A DNA stretch of 64,000 bases, taken from contig JBBCJI010000017.1 of NCBI GenBank assembly GCA_037190845.1, positions 48,156 to 112,155 of the forward strand. The letters run 5' to 3'. Below, one piece after another: positions 58,479-64,000 of the stretch. The notes beneath the pieces were generated by a model that saw only the letters and a program-made list of their open reading frames with translations, searched no databases and was not told where the DNA came from. Position 1 is the stretch's first letter, and each line of letters starts with the position of its first letter. Origin of the DNA: JBEBVQ01 sp037190845. GTDB lineage: Bacteria > Bacteroidota > Bacteroidia > Chitinophagales > Chitinophagaceae. Made by a program: the position numbers and the translations under genes.

Positions 58479-58760
58479 TAATCCGGACAATATGCTGCCC
58501 TTTCAGGGCGATGTGGTGGCGTCGACCGGATTATGCCCAACGCGCTGCGTTGTGTATATGTTGCCCCTGCGGGGCGATGTTGTTATAACTCCCGCAAAGA
58601 ATGAAGTCTTTAATGCCTATAACCCGGTGCGTCGCGTCTGTGTAGGTCAGGATAACCCAAAGGCTGAAAGCCTGTGATACATTTAGCCTGGGGCTTTGCC
58701 CCGGCCGCAGATAAAACCAACCTCCCCTGCTGCGCCCTGAAAGGGCAATATAAAAAAATA
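58479..58760. repeat. Long multi-hairpin GC-rich repeat
   Basis: Within the 485-bp gap 58377-58861, six short hairpins follow one another: GCCCT-TTC-AGGGC (58497-58509), CAACGC-GCT-GCGTTG (58538-58552), GCCCC-TGC-GGGGC (58563-58575), then AGGCTGAAAGCCT, GGGGC-TTT-GCCCC and GCCCT-GAA-AGGGC. Such elements produce spurious ORFs; a 74-codon frame at 58453-58677 is one. From memory, related elements are scattered in many Bacteroidota and some Planctomycetota genomes. Confidence 0.8.
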
Positions 58761-58861
58761 ACAGTCGCAGGAACGGGTCAGAGAAGGTTGGCTGTAATCA
58801 TTTTTTGCCAATCAATTTTAGACAGCTTCTAAGAATCTGCATAAATGCGTAGCGGTTTTTG

Positions 58862-59812
58862 CTACTTCATCTGTACCGTCCATGCTAATTTCTTGAACGC
58901 GTCTAAATTCCTTTCGATGTCTTTTTTTGCAATACCTTGAAAAACGATTGCTTTCTCATCTTTGGATATTGCACAATAGTATATTAAAGCGTCTTTGCCA
59001 TCAATCTGCCCATATACTTCTGCATGGTAGCTGTCATAGCCATTGATCTTTTCTGTTGACTCGTTTTTTGTCTGCGGGTTTGTTAATCCGTATTGTTGTG
59101 CCTTTGCAATCATCATATCAGCAAGGCTTTTGGTTGTTATTGTTGTATCTTTTGGCAGCTGGGTTACTATTATCATAGGCGCATCGGCGTCGGTTGTGTC
59201 TTCAATGCCACCTATCGTGTATATGTAAATATTCGAGTTGTAATGCAGGAATTTGAATTTTGATCCCTGCTCATTCAGGGAGAAATTAGCTGTTTCAAAA
59301 GGATCAATTTTTTTCTCTTTATCGTACCATATCGTGTTCAGAGACTCGATGAGTTTGTAGCCCGATGATTCCTGCGCTACCGGATACATGGCAAATATCA
59401 TTGTCGAAAAGGTTGTGTCTCCGAATACAAGGGCATATGCTTTCGTGGCGGCGTCTCCCTGCATGGAAACAAATTTTGCAGGATAGCCATTGACGATAAT
59501 TTCCTGATAGTCGAATACCCGGGCGCCTTGTCGTTCAAATGCTGCTTTGGAGAATGTTGCCGTATTTGTATAGAAATTGCCACCCACTAAGTCATATACA
59601 TTCAACAACGAGTTATCCGCACCTTGCAGTCCGAGAAAATTGGTGGCTATCTTAAACTCCGGAGGCGGAACGATATACAGTCTCGTGCCGGGTATGGAGA
59701 TATGCCTTGTGGTTTTGGTATTGCTTATTTCAGGATTGATTTCAATCTTCAGTGATTGGCCACTTGCTGCCGCGGAGGCGAGCAACAGGAGACAAAGTAG
59801 TCGTAGTATCAT
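58862..59812 (-). CDS. Hypothetical secreted protein
   Basis: 316 aa with a signal peptide (MILRLLCLLLLASAAASGQ). The mature protein is beta-rich (TRLYIVPPPEFKIATNFLGLQ, YAEVYGQ-like strands) with no known catalytic motif. I do not recognise a family, though the pattern resembles secreted proteins that tolerate or sense stress. It follows the M1 peptidase gene by 16 bp on the same strand, so the two are almost certainly one transcript. Confidence 0.75.
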   Translation of the reverse strand: MILRLLCLLLLASAAASGQSLKIEINPEISNTKTTRHISIPGTRLYIVPPPEFKIATNFLGLQGADNSLLNVYDLVGGNFYTNTATFSKAAFERQGARVFDYQEIIVNGYPAKFVSMQGDAATKAYALVFGDTTFSTMIFAMYPVAQESSGYKLIESLNTIWYDKEKKIDPFETANFSLNEQGSKFKFLHYNSNIYIYTIGGIEDTTDADAPMIIVTQLPKDTTITTKSLADMMIAKAQQYGLTNPQTKNESTEKINGYDSYHAEVYGQIDGKDALIYYCAISKDEKAIVFQGIAKKDIERNLDAFKKLAWTVQMK

Positions 59813-59828
59813 ACTTTTGTTAATGATC

Positions 59829-62800
59829 TTATCCCCCCACTTTCTTTATCAGGTTTCCGGGCGCCCGTAACCAATTGATGTTGTGCAACTGCACGGAAAA
59901 TGCAATGCTGTTAAGGAATCGCTCTTTACCATAGGTCGTTTTCTGGTAGTCGAGAAAATCTCTGCTCATAATGAGTGGTACATAGACGACCAACATGTCT
60001 GAAAACAAGCGCAGCGAAACTCCCCCGTTATATAATACGGTATTCCCGTTGGGATTGGACTTTGCTGCATCTGCAAACGTACCTATATCCAGAAACAGCC
60101 GCAGAGGCACCATGGGGATGTCGGTTTCAATATTCAGTGTGGCCAGCCAGTCGTCGCTTCTGCCGATAGGGGGGATATTCCTGTTTGTCGGAATTTTGAA
60201 TCCGCCTTCGCGCATGGATATCTGCCGGGCGCCCAGTCCACGAGTTTCGGATCTGGCAAAATAAGTGTCATCATAGAGATAATCATTGATGCCCGTATAG
60301 GTCGTGTTGAGCCAGTAGCGTTCTGTAACAGCCGGTGTCGCATTGTTCATTGTGAAGAATTTGCCGGCAAAGCCGCGCAGGTGCAGCGCTTTGTTTTTGA
60401 CGTGATAGTCGATGCGCATGCTGCCTTCCAGGCTCAGTTTAACGAAGTCTCGTCCTGCCTGTGCTTCCAGTCCGTATCTGAAAGGATTAAAAGTGCGGTC
60501 ATTCCGGTGTTGATAGCGCAGCAGTCCATATATATATTCCTGCTGGCGCATGCTGTATACCTGACCTGCTGCCGGGGCTGCGAGATCAAAATAAGCCTGA
60601 TCTTCCGTAATGTGGTAGGCTTTTAATGTCAGTGCCCGGGAGACAGTGCTGCGGGCGTCTTTTTCGCGGAATACAAATTGGATGCCCGGGGCAATTTTCA
60701 GATAGCGGTTGTAAATGTTGCCAAGTGCCGGATCTGCAATAGCAGGCCCGTTGCTGAAACGTTTTACATCTCCCTGGAGCAAGACGTTGTGGAATAAACG
60801 TTTCGGATACCAGAAATAGCCGACAGATCCGGTTCCGTTGAATGTTTTGCTGCCAAAGCTGTAGAGCGGAGCAACGGCAAATCGGAAGCGGGTTTCGGGA
60901 ATGGTCAGGTTGTGCAGCAGCAGCCCGGCATGGAAGCCGTCGTAATAGTTATATCCAACTGCAGGCGCCAGCCATATCCTTTCCTTTTCACCTCTGTTCA
61001 GCCCGGCGATCAGGCCGGGTTTAATGCCGGATTTACGGATCAACCCGTGATTCCGATAGATACTGTTGGATGGTTTGATATCGGGAATAGCATCGGGGAT
61101 ACGTATCCGGACCCACCCCGCAGGTAATGCGGTGATCAGTGTGGTGTCGCCGGTAAAAGGCAGCGACCAGATTGTAGCAGTAGTGCTGTCGTCCTGCATT
61201 ACGTCTATCCCTGCGGGCGCTGCAAAATCACTTTTGTTGCGAATGAAGATGTGTGCGCTGTCGTTGCGTTTACGTACTTTCCTGATCTTAAAATCTACCG
61301 GTTGGTCGGTTTCTAATGCACCGCCAAAAAACCATTCCACGGATTTATCTGTATGTTTTTCGAGTATCCGGCGAAAATCTTCGGGGTAGGGATGTTTGAA
61401 TTTCCACGTGTTGTAATAATCATGCATGGCTGCCCGGAATGTTTCCGGACCCATATATGCTTCCAGCCATTCCAGCATCAGGGCCGTCTTCTGATATACG
61501 CCTGCACCGTAATTTAGCGCCGTAAAATTTGCAGAAGTCTGTGCCAATGGCTGGTCTGTGCGGGAAGCAGCTGCCTGGAAGTAAAGTATCTCTTCAATGC
61601 TTTCCAGACCACTTATCAGCGTGTTTATGACGGGGATTGTATCCTTGTGCCGTGTGGCTGCCAGGGTCTTTTTCTCATAAAAAGTATTCATTCCTTCATC
61701 CATCCAGGCGTGGTCGCGCTCGTTGGTGGCCAGGATACCATAAAACCAGTTGTGCCCGGCTTCGTGTACGAGTACCCGTTGCAGCATCTCATTGGCGCCC
61801 TTGTCTATGACCGTCACCGTAGGATATTCCATGCCTCCGCCGGCGCTCATATCACCTTCTATGGCTTTGATGGTTTGATATGGGTATGCGCCTACATGAT
61901 CACTGTAGTGATGGATCGTTTCTTTGAGATAATCCGTTGCCTTGATCCACTGTTTCTGAGAGCCGGGCAGAAAAGCTGCATAAGTGGCTACTTGTGCTCC
62001 TGTGCCTGGTACAATGGCTGTATCTTTCCGTACGATCCATCGTTTGTCGGCAAACCAGGCGAAGTCATGTACGTTTTCTTCCCGGAAGCGGATGGTCTTT
62101 GTCGTAACATCAGAGGCCGGCCAGCTATTCCGGTATAAGGTGTCCGGCGGCAGGTCTGCCTGGGCCATACTGTCGAGCCAGGTATTTTCTGTTTCGTCCG
62201 TGCAATTGCCTGTAGCCATCACCACGTAGTTGCGGGGCAGAGTGATTGTTACATCATAGCTGCCTACTTCGCTGTAAAATTCACCATAATCGAGATAAGG
62301 CAGGGGATGCCAGCCTTTCCGGTCGTATACTGCTGGTTTCGGGAACCATTGACTTATAAAATAAGCCTGACCGGTATGTCCCAGCCGGGAGAAAACCTTC
62401 GGCAGTTTTACCCGGAATGGAGTAGTGATCTGTATTTTCTCCCCGGGTAATAATGGTTTGGGTAATTCAATCCTTGTGATGTCGGGTGTTGTGATACTGC
62501 TGGCTGAGGTTGCCGTGTATCCATCAACCTGGAAATCAAGACTGTCAACGTATCCCCGGTTTTTTTCTTTAGCAAAATAGAATGCAGTTTTCCGGTGACG
62601 GACCTGCTGTTCTGTAAAAGCAGTGCGGTCATTTTTATACGCATTTGGCCAGAGATGGATATATATATGACGCAATGTGTCCGGGGAATGATTGATATAA
62701 TCTATTTCTTCCCGGCCATGAAGGAAATGGGTTTCATCATCCAGGAATACCTCGATCCGGGTATGGACCTCCTGTTGCCAGTATGTCTGTGCCTGGGTAT

Positions 62801-62855
62801 ACTGATGGGACAGACCGCATATTGATATTGCGATAAGGATGAATGTATACTTCAT
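59829..62855 (-). CDS. M1 family metallopeptidase with C-terminal barrel-like domain
   Basis: 1008 aa with a signal peptide. M1 aminopeptidase domain: GGGMEYPT (exopeptidase GxMEN-like motif), zinc site HEAGHNW (His364, His368) and third ligand Glu387 in WMDEGMN. After about residue 640 the protein switches to alternating aromatic strands (LLLHNLTIPETRFRFAVAPLYSFG, FNGTGSVGYFWYPKRLFHNVLLQG) up to the C-terminus, as in outer-membrane beta-barrels. The peptidase may thus be anchored at the outer membrane. First gene of a two-gene operon. Confidence 0.9.
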   Translation of the reverse strand: MKYTFILIAISICGLSHQYTQAQTYWQQEVHTRIEVFLDDETHFLHGREEIDYINHSPDTLRHIYIHLWPNAYKNDRTAFTEQQVRHRKTAFYFAKEKNRGYVDSLDFQVDGYTATSASSITTPDITRIELPKPLLPGEKIQITTPFRVKLPKVFSRLGHTGQAYFISQWFPKPAVYDRKGWHPLPYLDYGEFYSEVGSYDVTITLPRNYVVMATGNCTDETENTWLDSMAQADLPPDTLYRNSWPASDVTTKTIRFREENVHDFAWFADKRWIVRKDTAIVPGTGAQVATYAAFLPGSQKQWIKATDYLKETIHHYSDHVGAYPYQTIKAIEGDMSAGGGMEYPTVTVIDKGANEMLQRVLVHEAGHNWFYGILATNERDHAWMDEGMNTFYEKKTLAATRHKDTIPVINTLISGLESIEEILYFQAAASRTDQPLAQTSANFTALNYGAGVYQKTALMLEWLEAYMGPETFRAAMHDYYNTWKFKHPYPEDFRRILEKHTDKSVEWFFGGALETDQPVDFKIRKVRKRNDSAHIFIRNKSDFAAPAGIDVMQDDSTTATIWSLPFTGDTTLITALPAGWVRIRIPDAIPDIKPSNSIYRNHGLIRKSGIKPGLIAGLNRGEKERIWLAPAVGYNYYDGFHAGLLLHNLTIPETRFRFAVAPLYSFGSKTFNGTGSVGYFWYPKRLFHNVLLQGDVKRFSNGPAIADPALGNIYNRYLKIAPGIQFVFREKDARSTVSRALTLKAYHITEDQAYFDLAAPAAGQVYSMRQQEYIYGLLRYQHRNDRTFNPFRYGLEAQAGRDFVKLSLEGSMRIDYHVKNKALHLRGFAGKFFTMNNATPAVTERYWLNTTYTGINDYLYDDTYFARSETRGLGARQISMREGGFKIPTNRNIPPIGRSDDWLATLNIETDIPMVPLRLFLDIGTFADAAKSNPNGNTVLYNGGVSLRLFSDMLVVYVPLIMSRDFLDYQKTTYGKERFLNSIAFSVQLHNINWLRAPGNLIKKVGG

Positions 62856-62892
62856 GCTGCTGAAACTAAAATAAAGTAAAGTTATGGGTTAT

Positions 62893-62943
62893 GAGTGATG
62901 AATGATGAGTTTTTCCACACTCATAACTCATCATTCATCACTC
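62893..62943. repeat. Family B hairpin, perfect 19-bp stem
   Basis: 62893-62911 pairs exactly with 62925-62943 (GAGTGATGAATGATGAGTT arm). Lies in the divergent gap between the M1 gene and rpsP, so it is not a terminator of either. Confidence 0.85.
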
Positions 62944-62996
62944 GGTTGCCATTCAAATTTTCGCTTTCTTACTTCACGGTATTCATTTCGACAGGC

Positions 62997-63061
62997 TCAA
63001 TGACCGCACCTCGACAAGTTCGGTGACCGACATTAAAAGACGGTTGCTGAGCTCGTCGAAG
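62997..63061. repeat. TTCGACA...GTCGAAG inverted repeat, copy 2
   Basis: Starts TTCGACAGGCTCAATGACCG and ends GGTTGCTGAGCTCGTCGAAG, with the shared core CCGACATTAAAAGACGGT. Homologous to 34592-34674. The 337-bp gap 62856-63192 otherwise holds only the family B hairpin and the rpsP promoter. Confidence 0.75.
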
Positions 63062-63120
63062 CAATATTACGTTTTAAGATAACGAAAATTTAAAATGCAT
63101 CCGATGGTTCAAAAGAGTTT

Positions 63121-63148
63121 TTTGATAATTATTTTTTTCCTACCTTTG
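63121..63148 (+). promoter_or_regulatory. Promoter of rpsP
   Basis: -33 TTTG (63121-63124), a 16-nt spacer and -7 TACCTTTG (63141-63148), 44 nt before the ATG. Confidence 0.65.
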
Positions 63149-63192
63149 CTGTCCGAATTTTTTATTGTAAACACAAATAATTTCTATTATTT

Positions 63193-63750
63193 ATGTCTGT
63201 TAAGATCCGCCTGCAGCGCCATGGCTCAAAAAAGCGCCCTTTTTATTTTATTGTGGTAGCCAATAATACGGCTCCGCGTGATGGCCGTTTCATTGAAAAA
63301 CTGGGTACATATAACCCTTTATCAATACCGGCAACCGTCCGTATCAACCGTGAACGTGCACTCTACTGGTTGCAGCAAGGTGCACAGCCTACCAACACCT
63401 GTCGCCGTATCCTCTCCTTTAAAGGCGTATTGTATCTGAAACACCTGATGCGTGGCGTTTCCCTTAGCCTGTTTGATGAAAAAACAGCCTGGGAAAAGTT
63501 TGAACAATGGAATGCCGGCCACGAGGAGCTTGTTGCCAAGCGCGAAGAAACACACCGTAAGCACAAGCAGGAAAAACGTCATGATATCATGAAGGAGTCT
63601 GTGCGTAAGGTGGAGGAAAAGCTGGCAGCCAAAGTTGCTGTTGAGGAACCTGTAGCTGAGGAGGTTGCACCGGAAGCTGTTACAGAAGAAACTGCTGCGC
63701 CGGAAGCTCCTGCTGCTGAAGATCAGGCACAGGAACAAGCGCCGGAATAA
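63193..63750 (+). CDS. rpsP: 30S ribosomal protein S16
   Basis: 185 aa. Residues 1-85 are S16 (MSVKIRLQRHGSKKRPFYFIVVANNTAPRDGRFIEKLGTYNP). The rest is an extra tail: a basic helix (about 108-140, KREETHRKHKQEKRHDIMKESVRKVEEKLA) then an Ala/Glu/Pro-rich acidic end. Bacterial S16 is usually about 80-90 aa; long tails of this sort occur in Bacteroidota. The common partners rimM and trmD are not downstream; a terminator follows. Confidence 0.96.
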   Translation: MSVKIRLQRHGSKKRPFYFIVVANNTAPRDGRFIEKLGTYNPLSIPATVRINRERALYWLQQGAQPTNTCRRILSFKGVLYLKHLMRGVSLSLFDEKTAWEKFEQWNAGHEELVAKREETHRKHKQEKRHDIMKESVRKVEEKLAAKVAVEEPVAEEVAPEAVTEETAAPEAPAAEDQAQEQAPE

Positions 63751-63775
63751 TTTTTATAAAAAACATAATAGTAGC

Positions 63776-63803
63776 AAAGACCACGGAACTTCCGTGGTCT
63801 TTT
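63776..63803 (+). terminator. Intrinsic terminator of rpsP
   Basis: Stem AAAGACCACGG (63776-63786)/CCGTGGTCTTT (63792-63802), 5-nt loop, followed by TTTTG-like tail. Confidence 0.85.
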
Positions 63804-63940
63804 GTTTATGCAACATATAATGATGTTCGTTTTCATTGGTAATCATGTGGCAAACAAAAAACGGTGTCATCCTGAGGAGTAATTTGGGTTGCCCAAACAA
63901 TGATAAGAATGACGGAAATTTGGGGGATCGTATTTATTGT

Positions 63941-64000
63941 TCATTCAACAACCGGCAGCGTAACAGTCTTCACAATAGTGCCATAACCTGTTCCTGAGTG
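63941..64000 (-). CDS. C-terminal end of a minus-strand ORF (partial)
   Basis: A frame open to the right edge encodes HSGTGYGTIVKTVTLPVVE followed by TGA (63941-63943). Too short to identify. The preceding about 140 bp (63804-63940) has no ORF; it contains GTGTCATCCTGAGGAG, a word often seen in bacterial dispersed repeats. Confidence 0.3.
   Translation of the reverse strand, partial: HSGTGYGTIVKTVTLPVVE

Noticed and set aside
58453..58677. A 74-codon ORF in the gap after the DUF2851 gene
   Set aside because: It is made entirely of the multi-hairpin repeat; composition and position show it is a by-product of the repeat.

Overview
The window looks like a chromosomal segment of a Bacteroidota bacterium, most likely in or near the order Chitinophagales. 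Support comes from many TAnnTTTG-type -7 boxes with weak Shine-Dalgarno signals, a short (about 290 aa) housekeeping RpoD, proteins of the type IX secretion (T9SS) cargo kind, a eukaryotic-type citrate synthase, TonB receptors of Bacteroidota style and family-level matches throughout. It is ordinary core genome, with no rRNA operon, prophage, CRISPR array or insertion sequence. One tRNA (Val, UAC) is present.

Layout. 1-8.2 kb: the 3' end of an S46 dipeptidyl-peptidase, an active/inactive pair of M16 peptidases, lysS, a fatty-acid desaturase and trxA. 8.4-13.1 kb (+): miaB, a sigma-54 activator, lptE, a TPR-like protein and secG. 13.1-19.4 kb: a membrane protein and rel (-), a TonB receptor with a palindromic operator-like site (+), and rpoD (-). 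19.8-24.2 kb (+): a START-like protein, then a tight LptF/G permease - PAP2 phosphatase - GT39 glycosyltransferase cluster. 24-34 kb: MFS exporter, methyltransferase, OsmC, ribH, a TPR protein, pdhA, recF, an alpha/beta hydrolase, a deoxyhypusine-synthase-like enzyme and citrate synthase. 34.8-45 kb: ffh, an OMP, an MlaE-like permease, MscS, a T9SS cargo protein, a TPR histidine kinase, a GloVer-repeat protein, dapD and tRNA-Val. 45.5-58.4 kb (+): a lipoprotein, an AT-rich secreted caspase-like protein, xseA/xseB, a PafA-type phosphatase, a MacB-type permease, a PyrR-like PRTase, isoaspartyl peptidase, a CNNM/CBS protein, 3-hydroxyanthranilate dioxygenase, a thiamine-binding protein, pyrF and DUF2851. 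58.8-64 kb: a secreted protein and an M1 peptidase with a beta-barrel-like C-terminus (-), then rpsP (+).

Themes. Many genes serve the envelope: LptE and LptF/G, SecG, MlaE, PAP2/GT39, the desaturase, TonB receptor, MscS, secreted peptidases and phosphatase. The rest is housekeeping in translation, RNA modification, replication/repair, central carbon metabolism, and pyrimidine, riboflavin and lysine synthesis.

The most unusual content lies between the genes. Nearly every intergenic gap carries short, strongly palindromic repeats of at least eight word families. Two copies of a four-hairpin element keep loop sequences while their stems differ by compensated changes. Several repeats supply or touch the stop codon of the gene they follow (miaB, lysS, ribH, the TonB receptor, an M16 peptidase). 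I did not find a defence system or biosynthetic cluster; the hairpin repeats are the best candidate for something undescribed.
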